From: Cristatella mucedo
Lineage: Eukaryota; Bryozoa; Phylactolaemata; Cristatellidae
Assembly (NCBI GenBank): GCA_009760855.2
Contig: WPIO01000033.1
Location: forward strand, 1,016,001 to 1,080,000
Length of the DNA stretch: 64,000 nt
Direction: 5' to 3'
Each line of letters opens with the position of its first letter. The first letter of the stretch is position 1. Positions 47,688 through 60,242 of the stretch are shown piece by piece. Below the pieces are notes generated by a model that saw only the letters and a list, made by a program, of their open reading frames with translations, made no database searches and was not told the DNA's origin. A program made the position numbers and the translations under genes.

Positions 47688-47925
47688 AGTGGCACCGTGA
47701 TAGCACACTAGTTAAGGCCGTTGCTTTCACGACCTCGGGACCAAGGTCATGGGTTCGATTCCTCCGGCAGGCGATTCTTTATCGCCACTGCAAGTGGTCG
47801 TAATAGCCGCAAAGGCTCTTCACATGGTTTTTATGTTTTTGTGGAGTTACAGACAGAGATACACATTCTGTCACTATACAAAAAGTGGCTGTTTAATCAG
47901 CTAGGATTTATTTTTATTTATTTAC
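47688..47925 (+). mobile_element. tRNA-derived SINE with an internal ~48-bp extra segment
   Basis: Box A TAGCACACTAG (47701-47711) and box B GGTTCGATTCC (47752-47762). The body ATTCTTTATCGCCACTGCAA, TAGCCGCAAAGGCTCTTC is shared with copies at 12250 and 32787. Unlike those, it carries extra sequence (about 47821-47868, with TTTGTGGAGTTACAGACAGA and GATACACATT) before resuming CTGTCACTATACAAAAAGTG. The extra part resembles the LINE B tail. Confidence 0.85.
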
Positions 47926-50900
47926 TTGGTGTAAAATTGCGTGTGCAAGCATCGCACGAAAATAAGCAGAGTGATGTGAAGCCGTGCCAGCCTGGCCCTG
48001 CCTCACGAGAAGTGATTAAAAATAGGCAGTAAAGGCATTGATAAAAAAATAACTTGTTAGTAATGGCAGTTTAGGGTCGAGGTAGATCTAGCTGGTAATT
48101 AACACAACCACACGGACACAGTGGTCTTATGTTTTATGAGTAAACACCTAGGCCCTAATCTCCCCGTGCCGAGCCACTTCCTTGCATCAAGACCCAACCC
48201 CGGCACGAAAATAGCCAGTGTCGGCTCGGCCTAAGTAAACTCGGTGCGTTTGGGCTGCCCAGAAATTTTAGCTCGGGTCGGTGCCGGTAGGTAGTTCATA
48301 GAAAGATATGGCCACCAGCGTCTGGATTAGTAATCAGAGCAGAGGCAGAGGAGGCCACACCGACGATAGCTGTAGGAAATTGGCCATTAAAAGCAAATGA
48401 GCCCGCCCTCTGCTATCCCTTCGGGGCATGTACCTCCCTCCTGTCGTTAGCCACTGCTGCTGCCTCAGTCTCGGCCAGCGCACCTATAGCCATGGGCCTG
48501 ACCCAGTTAACGACAACTCCTGCTGTGGACCGGAAAAAGTGTCAAATAGGCCCACCAAGGGCAAGGCATCGAAACTGCCACCGGAACCTCCTGCTTGGCA
48601 GCAGTGTGCTTGCAATGGGCCTTCCGGACGTGGGCTGTCGTCCCTGTTAATTAATGTTGATACTATCATGTCTCCAACGGTGTTTGGCCTCACGGCAGGC
48701 ATTGGTAGTGCTGGTACATGCTAGTGTTACCTTTTGTATGGTGCTCGCGAAGCAAGTGCTGCTTCAGGGGCTCCGTGGTCTGGGTTGGTGTGAAATCAGC
48801 TTCCCCACAAGTTATTATAAGTGTGAGAAGCTATCTGTCAGTTAGATTGAAATGCATTGCATCTTGTCTCGCGGCCACTGGCTACCTTTACTGGTGTTCC
48901 AAGGTGGAATAGATCTGCATTATGGTATGCACACCCTGTTAGATCATTCGCTGGACTGGAGTGGTCCCTTTCGGCTCCCGACACAGCTTCAATTTAGCCA
49001 TGAAAAATACCCAGGCTCTTAGAGCTGTACGGCATTGGATTCGATCATTTGTGTTACCAAAGAAGTGCAAAGTGCTTGCTTCACCTGACGTGAGCCGTTG
49101 GCAGAAATGCGGAGCAATCCGACGGATTTTGACTTGCTACTGTATTACCTGGTGCAGCTTTTGAGTATTGGCTTCCAGAGTACAGCTTTAAAAATGTGCA
49201 TCCGGTCCTCTTCTTTCAGAATGAAATGCAGCGATAGCCCAAAAAGGATGTCCTTGGTCAAGCAAGTGCAGTAACCTGATTTGCTATGGACCAAAGCTAG
49301 GGCGATTTGTCTGAGCATGAGTTGCTTGATGGAATCGGGCCTTACAGTTCACTGTGACTTACCTATGGTCTGCAAAGTATTGAGCAGAAGGTACTCACAG
49401 AGCAGAATTGATGTGTACTTTGAGTTATGGTTTGTATCGTATAGACCACCAAAGAAAACCTGTGCAATACCTGAGCTATTGACAAGTGTGGATGAGTGCT
49501 TTCATATGAAACTGGAGACCGTACCCAATACTTGTAGAAACATTGAGCTGAATGGGGATACCTTAAGAAATCGTTTTTATTGTGCCACGAGATAGTGCAT
49601 AAATTATTAATTTGATCTCGGGGGATAAGGCTAAAGCAGCTAATTTGTCGTTGACGTATATCTATGACAATGTAGTTTCGCCTATGGGTTTGAGTGCGTA
49701 TAACATTTTGTCCAACACGGTATCAGCACCCCTAAGCCGTAAATTCTAAACTCAAAACCTATATCATATCATGCGTCTTTGCAATATGCTTCGTCGTGCA
49801 TCTATGCCTAAAAATCATCATACATCGTTTTCTATGTATTGGCATAACGGCTAGAGCATGGTCCACGTGACCAGGAATAGATTGACATATACGTTAGTCT
49901 GTATAGCTTTCACTCAGTTACACACTCTGAAATGCGTGCCACTGCTAGGAAGTGATCTGGTTGTGTTTTGCTAAATATCAGCTGCCTAATCTAGCTCGGC
50001 TCACAGTACCGACTTAGCACTTCTTCCAGTGTTAACCGTCCTTTTAGCAGCCTGGCTTTGCAAGTAGCCTGCTACTCTGCATACCAAGTACCTGCAGAGC
50101 AAACTGCAGATGCTGAATCCACTGGACTGGCTGGTCAAGCCGGGTGGTCCTGGTAAGAATAAACTGGTGGCATTGGTGGTAAGCCAATGCCTGAGGGATC
50201 TCGTGCTCTGCATGAGAAGTAAGCTGATTCGTCGTCTGATCAAATGGTTTGTACAACGGTAGCAGCTAGAAGATGCCTGCAGCAGCTTAGCTTGCCTGCC
50301 TGTTGTTGCCGATTGTGCATGGTAGGCCCAGTTTATAACTTTCGTGCACCGCTAGCCAAAGAGCTCCATGGGGAGGGGTATGCAGAAACTAAGATCCTGC
50401 GGTTCGTGGGCCATTCACTTGAGCCGGCAGCCCTGTCAGGATGTGGAAACTTAGTGCAGATGTCGGCAAACCACTCAGCAGGGAGGCCAGGGGATTAAGA
50501 TGAGGCTGTGCTAATTGCTGTAAAAACAAGAGGATATTTTTCTTGCTATTTTCGCCCCTAGCTAATCAGCATGCTGGCGGTCTCAGTGGGTCACTTCCCT
50601 AGCAACAGCTACCGAAAAATCCACGGCCGGTATCGAGCAGCAGCACTGCCACGCCCAGTATTGATGGTAATTGGCGATCGTAGGGTCACCGGCTACATTT
50701 AGTGGTGGTCTCCCCTAGCCGACCAGGCTGCCATTGAGTTCGTTAATTGGCTGCAGCCGTCGAGTTGATATTCACTCTGCTGCCGGGACATGTGCTGTCA
50801 GCATGTGTAAGCTTGAATTGTGTGATGCATTGTTGTGCCGGCTCCTACCAATGCAGCCGCCAGACCGGCACCCACAAGCACTCATTCATGGAGAGTGTTG

Positions 50901-53117
50901 CACGCTTCCTGAATGCATGCGAGCAGACCACCGGATGCAGATTAGACCCGTGCATCTACTTCTTCGCATCTTGATTTTGTTCTCCGGTGCAGTCACTTGT
51001 GTCATCCTCTGCATCTCTATGCCCCTCTCTCATTCTGGGCAGTTTCTCTACTAGTCTTGTTCAGCAGAAGATTCACTCACTTCCAATAAGTACTTGCACT
51101 AACTAGCCACACCAGCTCCGACCTCCTTCCCGTATTTTGTTTTTGCTCTTTGCTTTCTCTCCGGTCAACTGCTGCTGTGCTCTCCTTATTCCCTTTTTGT
51201 TTTATTCTCTACTTGCCCTTCTCTCTGCTGCTGTCTCCAGGAAACGTGTAGTCAACGATGTGTGGAACTGAAAAAAAGATCAGCCGTGGATTCCTGGCTC
51301 GTTATATATAGCTTTTCTGTCGACTAGCGCAGTTTTTCTTTTATTTTGCAATGTATTTTGTTTACTGTTGCCTTGGATTTTTACTGTTGCTGCGGTCAGC
51401 TTCCAGTGGTTGCATTTGCACTTCAATGCACTCGTCTTCATCTAGTGAAGAGGTGGCCACCTCACGGCCGGCTTTTTTTAGTCCACGTGCTTTTTTCCCT
51501 GGTGACATTTTTGTTGTGATACTGACTGCTTATTGAAGCTCGTGGGAGGTGTAAGCATTTTTTTCAAGGGTGATCTATTAAATTTGCTTATCCATATCCG
51601 TGCATCAGTGTCGGATTTCACTGCAGTGCTGTTATGATTGCAGGTATGTTGAAGAAATAAATTCAATAGCTTTAATTCCTCGTGCTTTGGCCACTGGCTG
51701 TGGTTTCAGTGCTTAAGCATCACTGTCGCCAAAGCCGCCAGCAAGCCCACATGTGGAACCAGCTAGTGGCTGGCCAATGCTTCTCGAACCAGCCTTGACG
51801 AGGTAAGGTTCGATGCCTTACCACGAAAACCCACCAGAAGCCTCGGTTAGTTGGCAGACTGCAGCCTCTTTCTCGGCCAAGATGGACAAGTCACAGTGGC
51901 CCCCTTTAGTGGTAGGGTGGTTTTCGTAAAACATTCTTTGCCTCGATATGAGGCTGCAGCTTACTACTGAAGGTGGTCAACGTGAGCTGCCCGTAGCTTT
52001 GCTGCCTTAGACTCATCAAACAAAGAAAGCTTACCAGTTTCGACAACTTGAAGGTGTCATTTGCTAGTATCCATCGTATTCTGTGCTGTTTTTTCGTGGT
52101 CGAGTCGCTGGAGCAGGCACTCGGACCCTCTGGCTGTCGTTAGCTGCACTTCGATGCAGCTGCCTAGCATGTGGTGCCATCGTGTTGATGAAACTGCATG
52201 GCCAGGCCATCTTCTCACTTGAGCTTGGCCGTGTTTGCCTTCGAACGACCACTTCAGCGTCAGTTACTCCCACTCATTCACAGCCAGTGGCAACTGCTTC
52301 CACCCTCCAATTCATAATCCTCTGTCATTGATCCTATGTCGACATGGGGTCGATCATTCTAAGGAAAAAAAGAACACGATGAGTCTGTCGTCTGGCCTCG
52401 GTCGCTTGTACCAGCAGTCATCCCCTTTCATCGCACGAGTCGACAGATTGGCGAAAAGTAACCCCTTAATTTTTCGGAATCAATTGACTCGGTATTAAGC
52501 GAGTGGTCCCGGTGGTCGATGTTTGCCTGTGGGCGAATTGAGAATTTTGTTGGCATTGTTCTTTTTAGGTTTCTGTTTTCATATGGTACAGGCCACCACC
52601 AACTACAAAAGGTAAGGTATGCTGGATCCCGGCTGCTTCATCCTCCAGCAGAGGTTAGGGGTCAACTAGCTGAGCGGCTGCAGTCCGACTAAACCGGTCT
52701 TCACTTTGATCTGAGATCATAATATTCTGAGATCATTGTGAAAACTGATTTAGTCGTGGTGGCCCATAGTGTGAGCCTGTTGTTCGGCGCGTAGTCGCAT
52801 TACCCTCTTGTTCTGTTCAGTCTCGATGTTTTCGTGTTCTGAGAGTAGAACTTCATAGTGTGGTAGTCCAGGAGAAGCTTGAGCTTAGGACGTTGGACAT
52901 ATGCTGTCGGCATGCTCAGTGATTCGGCGGCTGTGGCTAATCTGCCTAAGTGGTGCTCGTGACGTGGGTGCACACACACACACACGTCTATGTGTACGTG
53001 CACGCGTATGCCCACACATTAGAATGTATGTGACCACTTTTTCCACACATGCTGTACTGTGTAGCAATACATTTAATGCATATGAGTGCATTAGGCTGAG
53101 ATGTAATAACAGTGATT
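47926..53117. other. Long stretch with no gene recognised
   Basis: Scattered frames of 60-107 codons, none with a domain; short (CA)n at 52971-52985. A plus frame of 104 codons at 49281-49595 has fairly balanced composition but no recognisable relative. Confidence 0.45.
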
Positions 53118-53262
53118 GATTTGTATATCACCATCAGAGAACTTGATCTCTTTCTAGGCACTTAGCACGTGTTGTAGGGGAAGCAGTTGGTTGGTTGTGA
53201 CATGCACTGAGTCAACGAGCATAATATAGTTAGAGGCAGCTTGCACATTGTAAATATGTTAG
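53118..53262 (-). mobile_element. LINE 3'UTR and tail
   Basis: ATCACCATCAGAGAACTTGA, TCTCTTTCTAGGCACTTAGC and GTGACATGCACTGAGTCAAC match the reverse complement of the LINE 3' end. Its inner end abuts the plus-strand copy at about 53263. Confidence 0.78.
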
Positions 53263-53966
53263 TGTTAACATTGCATTTGTGACATCCCGTCTTGATTTCT
53301 GTAACTTGCTGCTTGCTGGGCTATCGGCCTGTGCAATCAGGCAATTACAGCTGGTGCAAAACTAGGCTTGTCTGTCGTGAACGTCGCAGTTGCCACATCA
53401 CACCACTTCTCACCGACCTGCACTGGCTTCCAGTCAAGCAACGGATTGAATTCAAGGTTTTGTCGCTCACTTATAGGTCACTTCATTCTTTGGCTCCAGC
53501 CTACCTCTCATATACTCCCCCACCAGGCCAAGCATCGTACCACCTGCTTTTCGGAATCCAACAGTTTACCAATACCTCGTACAAACCTCAAATCCTTTGG
53601 AGACCGTGCCTTTAGTTTGTATGCTCCCAAAGCCTGGAACTCACTCCCGAATTGCATCACGACATCTCCTGACTTGACCACATTTTAAAAGAACTTAAAA
53701 ACACCTATTTAGGACAGCATTTAGTGGGTCCTTGTGATTCGTCCTTCATGTGCTAATGGGTGCTGACACTGTGCATGCTGCCACTAACCACATTTGCATG
53801 CTGACCCTGTGCATGTCACCCCTAACCATGTTACTCATATTGTTTATCAAGCACGATATTACTCACCATTCAATCGCGTTTCCCTTTGCAGCAAATTCAA
53901 AGCACCTAGAAAGAGATTTGAGTTCTCTGAGGGCACTTTATCAAGTGCATTATTATTATTATTAAC
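53263..53966 (+). mobile_element. LINE 3' fragment with (TTA)n tail
   Basis: Begins at CATTTGTGACATCCCGTCTT (AFVTSRLDFCN), then LVCRERRSCHITPLLTDLHW, LPVKQRIEFKVLSL, RSLHSLAPAYLS, TNLKSFGDRAFSLYAPKAWN; 3'UTR; tail CCTAGAAAGAGATTTGAG; (TTA)4-5. Few frame breaks over the C-terminal region suggest it is younger than most copies here. Confidence 0.9.
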
Positions 53967-54780
53967 ATGCATAGTGTCTGCATGCATAAGCACGCTAACG
54001 ACAAGTGACAAGGACCCATCAAATGCTGTGAGGAAGAGGTGTATTTTAGCTTCTTTTTGAATGACATGTCATGGGATGTCTTCGTGTCAGTCTGGAATGA
54101 GTTCCGAGGTTTTTTGGAGCATACAAACTGAAGGCAAGATTTCCACTTAGGATTTGTGGTTGGTTCGAGGCACGGCTAAGCGATCAGAGTCAGAAAAGCA
54201 CATGGTACGATGCTTATGTAGCCTCATGGGAGAGTAGGTAGCTCTGATAGGTAGGCTGGAGCCAGAGAATGCAGAGACCTAAGAGTGAGTTAAAGTAAAT
54301 GAAGAAGGTGGGATGTAGCAACGGCTATGCTCACGATAGACAAGTGTAGCTGCTGAGTTTTACACCAACCGTAAGTGCCTGATTGCACAGGCCAGTAAAC
54401 CGGCAAACAGTGGGTTACAGAAGTCGATGTCACAAATGCATGAACCAATTCGAATGTAGTATCCCTGTCTATGTGAGCCCAAGTTTTAGCAATTTTGTGT
54501 AGCTGTAAGGTGACTGTGGAACTAATTTGGTTGTCTAGTGATAGGTCACTTTGGAACAGTATACCTATCTTTCGTCCAGATACTATGGGAGCTATGCTTG
54601 GCAGAGCCGATTTTGAGCGTTGGGCTTTCTAATTTCTGAATCACACTTGGTTTGCCCATAACTAGGAAATTGGTTGTGTCATCATTCAGTGTAATAAAGT
54701 TTGCTGCCATCCATGTGTTAGCTACACCAGCTAGGTAGGCATCGCAGCAGGCTGCCGTAAGGTCAAGCCTGCCGCTATGC
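53967..54780 (-). mobile_element. LINE 3' fragment, 3'UTR partly lost
   Basis: The minus strand encodes WMAANFITLNDDTTNFLVMG and KPSVIQKLESPTLKIGSA (about 54585-54705; post-YADD region). It then shows degraded IAKT and CRE-RRSC blocks down to the 3'UTR near 53975. It starts immediately after the (TTA)n tail of the plus-strand neighbour, so the two lie tail-to-tail. Confidence 0.85.
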
Positions 54781-55374
54781 AATTGGCATTGTGCTATGTG
54801 GATGGGCTCAGTTGATACGTTGGTACACGTGGCTGCTCCTCGTGCTGTTCCGATTGGACCTTTTGGTCCTGGTTGCTGTTGGGGAGTCTAAGGCAGAAAC
54901 TTGGAATATAACTGCCCGGAATTTCCTGGTTGTCCACAGGCATGCTCAATATCTGCAGCTGTTCTCGGAGTTTTTTTTAAATAGTGAAGGATTTTACGAC
55001 GAGCGTAAATACTCGCTGCACATCTCGCCATTCATTCTGAAGCATATTTACAATATCTGTAAGCCTCGGTCTGCTGGGCAGTCAAATCATGTACCACGTG
55101 CTTTGCTGCTTCACTGGGTTCTGCTGTGTTACTGCTAATGTTTGGGATAGTAAGAGGTGTGCAAACGGTAAGCTAGCTGTTTGACCCGGATAGCATGCAT
55201 TAAGCTCCATCTGTCTGTTAGACTCGGAGGAAGACAGCTTACATCACGCTCTGAACTATATCGCTACCCCCCCATAAAAGAGAAAGCCACTATTTGGACC
55301 AGTCTGATAGTCCTTGTGTATTTCGAAATCGGCGGCTCGTATGGAGACTTCACTTGCTGTCCTCATTTCACTTG

Positions 55375-55650
55375 TACTTCACTACGGAGTGCAACAGAGG
55401 TATCTCTTACAGAGGTATGTAGCATGCATTGGGGTCGAAACTCTACATCTGTGTTCGGCTGCTACTTTTGTGCCACTCCACCTCAGCAGTTCTTTTTTTT
55501 ATTTTGTGAGATTACGCCTGCTGGCTACAGATCAAGTACCGTAAGCCTGTTAGCATTGGACTATGCTACTGAAAAAAATTCAATGCGACTACTTAGTCCT
55601 TGTGGCTTTGTGGAGATACACTCATGGAAATATCAAGGTAAGTTGTATTG
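55375..55650 (+). mobile_element. LINE B relic (tentative)
   Basis: GTTCGGCTGCTACTTTTGTG, TATTTTGTGAGATTACGCCT and CTTGTGGCTTTGTGGAGATA occur in the same order as TCCTGGGCTGCTACTTCCAT, TTTCGTGAGATAAAGTCTGT and CTTTGTGGCTTTGTGGAGTT in the copy at 57150. Frames are open in short pieces only. Confidence 0.5.
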
Positions 55651-55734
55651 CATAATGGCACTCGAATGATTAGCTATACCTAATATGTACAAGCTGTACA
55701 ATATTGATTTCACAAGCCCTGTCATACTAATAAT

Positions 55735-55800
55735 AAGAAAACATGTGTACAGTAGTTTAAGAGCACTAAATCTCTTTCTAGACACTTAAAGATATGCTTT
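55735..55800 (-). mobile_element. LINE 3' tail relic
   Basis: TTTAAGAGCACTAAATCTCT, TTCTAGACACTTAAAGATAT: reverse-complement tail match only. Confidence 0.5.
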
Positions 55801-57149
55801 AGCAAAAACTCGTTGTCACGGCATCCGAGGTTACCACATCAACCTCTGACACCGGTGACGTCTGAGCGAGAATGGTCGAAATGAACCTGGAAATACAGAG
55901 AGAACGGTGGCGACTTGTGATAGGTGGAAGGAGTAGAGTCACGTGTAGTTGAATCGTAAGGAGCCCTGAGGTTAGATCCGCTAAGGGCATGTAACAGGCA
56001 TGTAGCTCTCTCAAGTCCAGATGCCAAAGGAAGCTCGTTGACTGGCAAGCTTATTACAAACTGTATGCAAGAATCAGCTAAGTCATGATTATTTATTTTT
56101 CATTAGATTTTCTGTAGCTCTAATTGGTGCCTAATGTGTGCCGTCTTTACATTCATGTGTAGAAATAAATCATTTAATGGTAATACAATGACTATATATA
56201 GAAACTGAAAGCCGTATTGATTTGTGGAATCATTCACAAGTACAGAATAAGGCACATGACAATACTGTGGCCAAAAAGTAATCATCATGACCAGCCAATA
56301 CATAGTGCTTAGATGTAGGTATACACAATATGAGCAGTTATGCACAAACCAGCTTCAAAAGAACCTTATACGATATTTCCTTCATTTTTTTCACTAATTC
56401 CCATCCATCTGTAGCCATCAGTAACCGATTTGATGTTGGCAACTTACGGTTACTTAAAAACTCACCCAGCCAGAGCACTGTCCGTTCCAAGTTCAGTACC
56501 TCGAATCATTCCGGGAAACTTCAGACGGTTCACTCTTAGGCCGAAGAGGGAGAGTTAGCATAAATAGGCACCAAGTAAGCTCTGCTCAATAAAGCAGAAC
56601 GAGTAAACCATACTACTGGGAGAATTCTTCAGGCCAGACCTTAAGGATTTTGTAGTGGCCGTCGCCCCAATCATCTACTAGGTGGCAAGCTAGATTTACG
56701 CTGGCCTAAGAGCTAGGGTAGCGGATACTGTCGTGACCACAAGCAACTTCAGATGCACGCATGCAAGCAAGCACGAGCATGGCCTATAAACTGCCACCTC
56801 TTCCCTGGGTCAAATTTCTCATGCCAGTGCCGGATAGAACGTTTGAGAACAGCAGACAGTTCTGGGTGTAGGCAAGGGCTGCAATAGAAGCATCGCCGCT
56901 GAGTGTTTTTTCACTCACTTGCCCTTCCTGGGACTGACCTTGCCCACCCTGAAGCTGTGAGTGGATCAAGGACCTGAGCCATTCGATAGGGTCACGTTTT
57001 GTCACTCGGCGAAGTTTAATAGATTGCAGACCGGGGGTGGGTGAAATTGCAGTTTCTGCCACCCTCGTCGTCAGTAGCCAATCCAATGCCCATGACGTCT
57101 GCCTCTGCCCCCACCGAACGTTGTAACCACGTCAGCTTAGCAGGCATTT

Positions 57150-57545
57150 AGTTTGCAACCCTGCCAATGGCAGGGCCCGCAGTGGGTTATGCTGCCTACC
57201 AAGTACAAAAGTGTTGGCTCTGCAGGTCCTAGACTGTGGAGCTCACTTCCACGATTCTTATGTAACGACAACTACTCCCCTGCTGTTGACTGTCGCACAT
57301 CCTTTCCAACGGTCCTGGGCTGCTACTTCCATGCTACTCACTACCTCAACTGCTCTCCTGAATGTGCTATGCTTCCCAATTTCTCTTTGTTTCGTGAGAT
57401 AAAGTCTGTTGGCTACCCAATGCGTACCGAAAGCCGCTTAGGCTATGAGTGCGCTATAAAAAAAACTCTCCTGCATAACACCCACACAGTCTTTGTGGCT
57501 TTGTGGAGTTACAGACGAAGATACATTACATTACAACCAGGCATC
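57150..57545 (+). mobile_element. LINE B C-terminal relic and tail
   Basis: A 132-codon open stretch includes VGSAGPRLWSSLPRF, the PRLWNSLP block near the end of many LINE ORFs, then TSFPTVLGCYFH. A tail-like end follows: TGTGGCTTTGTGGAGTTACA, GACGAAGATACATTACATTA. Related pieces lie at 42030 and 55375. Clade not resolved. Confidence 0.6.
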
Positions 57546-58934
57546 GGCTGAGACAACAGGAGTGGTTTTGTCCCGCAAGTCCACGGAACGCGAAGAGGCT
57601 GTGAATGAAATAGAGAATGACATGCATGGTGACCAGCTTACCAGGACGGGTGCTAAGACTTTGCTTGGCTGATAAGGCTGATAATTTTCGCACCCAAGAA
57701 TGGTTTGTCACTACACTTGGCGTATTTTGAAGGTGTAAGAATATGAGCCGACAGCTTAAGATTTCAGCGTGGCATCTTTGCTTCAGCACTCTGAGCCGCA
57801 AGGTGTATCGCTCGAAATCTAACCCAGGCAGCGTTCACTTGCAACTTGATCCAGCAGCAGCTGCTGCTGCAGCGCCGAGGCTGCAGTGCAAACTGTGCAA
57901 CTATCCGATAGCCTAGCGCTAGGCAATGCCAGATAGAATTAGAAAGGGCAAACCGCAGCGAACCGCAGCAAACCACCTGCGTCCCGGAGCGCTGCTCTGC
58001 TGCTGCCGCCGAGCTTCATACCGCACAGCAGCATCATTTCCGTTCGTGACCCGAAGATTCCACAGATGCCAGATCGCGTTGTGCTGCGGGTTTGACAGGT
58101 GCGGCATCGATTGCGGGCACCTGGCCTGACCCCTGCGCAGGTCCAGTTCTGCCTTAAGCACTGATTGGCCTGTTCTGGACGGCGAAGGCTTGAGTCCTGA
58201 CGCTGTCTGCTTAGCCGGACCGCTCGTGCGGGCTGGAAACTGTTGGCAGACAGCGTGGGCTTTGTTGCCGTTGGCGCACTGTGAGCTTGCTTGGGAAAAG
58301 ATCGCCTTCCGATCCGGCTTCCTGGCGAGCACCTGCCTCTCCCCGTGGGGTGGATGGCGGCTACAATTATTAGTTCGTGGACTACAGTGGATGAAATCAC
58401 AGAGAGCTGGGCTTGGCAGACAGTACCAACGTACTTTAGTATTAGTGGATGCCTGGGAAAGGCTTACATTTTTATAAGGGCAGTGTCTACTGCTGCTGCT
58501 GTTTTATGTTGCAATTGCTTTTGCCCGGTTCTCGAAGCATCCTCGCTTTCGTGGGCGTGGCCAACCGTTGAGTGGTTTGGTTCGTTCGTGCTTTAGGCCT
58601 GAACTGTCATCGCTGTCTCACAAGACAATTGTGCCCGAGAACCTTCACGGTCCTGCTTAAGGCATGTTCGAGTGTGCTTTGGGACTCTCAGTCGGCCTAT
58701 AGCAATGGCCGCAGGCATCTCTCTGCACTTTCGGACTGACTCGCCTTGCCCAATCATTGTGCAAGCTAACCTAACGTGTGCTAACCGTACGTGAAGATCA
58801 GCAAGGAGGAGGCTGTGGCACCGGTGTCCGTGTGCGATTTAGTCGTACTTGTCGGTGTTTGGCGCCCGTGTAAGCCCAGCAGACTTTACAACAAAAAAGA
58901 ATAATCGTCTAGACTGACAAGAGAATTCGGCCTG
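57546..58934. other. No gene recognised downstream of SoxE
   Basis: Minus frames of 137 and 153 codons (57919-58400) overlap each other in GC-rich DNA and lack motifs. A further SoxE exon is not expected because exon 3 ends in a stop with a poly(A) signal. Confidence 0.5.
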
Positions 58935-59348
58935 TCGATTAACAGAGATCTTTATTGATGATACAAAATAAACTGTCAAAAACATACTAACAAGTTATGC
59001 AAAAAACCGGAAATTCTCAGCACTCCTGCCGAGAGGCCGAGCCGAGGCCGTTCGCCGGCCACTCACCCGGTTTGGGAATGCACCACACTGCAAAGCAACA
59101 TCCCGCATGCGGTTCACGAGGTACCGAGAAGTTCACTCTTGCTTGCGGGCAGCGCGAGATTATATTCGGAGCACTTGCTGCCGCCACCTGGGCGACTACA
59201 GTTATGTCAGAAATAAATAAACAAAAAGTTTTCAGCGCCTGTCTTAGCAGAGGAGACACAGCCTGGCGCCGTCTGCAGGCAGAACACGTCGTTCGCAGCA
59301 ACTTCCAGAGCAGAAATGGGATGGATCTATCATCAATCGTCACAAGAC
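58935..59348 (-). other. SoxE 3'UTR (inferred)
   Basis: Interval between the stop codon and the inferred cleavage site. It contains an AU-rich stretch (TTTATTTATTTC, about 59206-59217) of the kind associated with short-lived mRNAs. The plus-strand open frame over this interval and exon 3 has no recognisable domain. Confidence 0.5.
58951..58956 (-). terminator. Poly(A) signal AATAAA of SoxE
   Basis: AATAAA on the minus strand, about 395 nt past the SoxE stop. A T-rich/GT-rich stretch (TTCTTTTTTGTTGT, around 58886-58900) follows downstream, as expected of a downstream cleavage element. Cleavage is inferred near 58930-58940. Confidence 0.6.
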
Positions 59349-59755
59349 TCAGTAGCGGTTGTCCCACATGGCACTCGGCTGCTGCCAGTGCCCGGATATA
59401 GCACCCCCTGTGTTTGGCTCCATTACTCGACACGGCAGATAGTATTCCATGTTGAAGTCGGGAATCGGACGTGGCTGCGGAGAATACACTCTCGGTCCGC
59501 ATCCACTTGCCAGTGGGATCGGACGAGTCTCCTTAGCATATGAGCATGGTGACAGGTCTACACCACCAGGAGTGGCCACGTGGCACGATGGCCTGTCGTG
59601 ATGCAGCTGGGGCCTGTCGTACGGCATCGGCCTGTTATGTGTCGGAGCCTCCAGTATATATGCAGCAGGAGACGACTCTGGCGGCAGGTACTGGTCGAGC
59701 TCGTCGTGGTCGAAATGCTCTACGGCACTGAAGTCGAGGGGACTGTTCTGAATGC
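59349..59755 (-). other. SoxE: SoxE exon 3 coding part
   Basis: 407 coding nt. The acceptor is a T-rich tract followed by TTTGCAG|GCATTCAG. It encodes S238[14 protein letters not shown], the [11 protein letters not shown] motif and a Pro/His/Tyr-rich C-terminus ending WDNRY, then TGA (59351-59349). Exon 3 is much shorter than in vertebrate SoxE genes. Confidence 0.92.
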
Positions 59756-60194
59756 CTGCAAAAAAAGAATCAAACGCTAAGGTCATGTGGAAAGCTCTTG
59801 TCTAGACCTAGAATCACAGGCTATCGAGTGTTGAAACGATCGTGCACGCTTTACAATTCGGACGCAAGGAGTGCTTATCCGAGCTGCTGACCCCCCCCCC
59901 CCCCACCGCCACCGCCGGGCCAGTCTGCGACGCCAGATGAAGCCAAAAAAGAAGTGGAAGCGAATGACGTCATGCGATGAGCCCCTCCCCCTCCAAGTGC
60001 CAGCTCGCCAAGCTGGTGCGAGCAGCAGCACGTATGCTCTGCGGTTTAGGATGCGGCATCTGTGGAGGGGCGCTACTTACTCCCTGTTTCCCGCTTTCGG
60101 TCGGCTGCTCGGCCACCCATCGCTCGAGGCTCCGTTGGCGTAGTGGAGACTTTCGTCGCGCCCGACCTCAGCGCCTGCATGAGTTCCATCGAGC

Positions 60195-60242
<48 letters not shown>

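Noticed and set aside
47695-47770. Functional tRNA gene
   Set aside because: Box A and B are present but acceptor-stem pairing is poor, and the sequence continues into a body shared with two other SINE copies.
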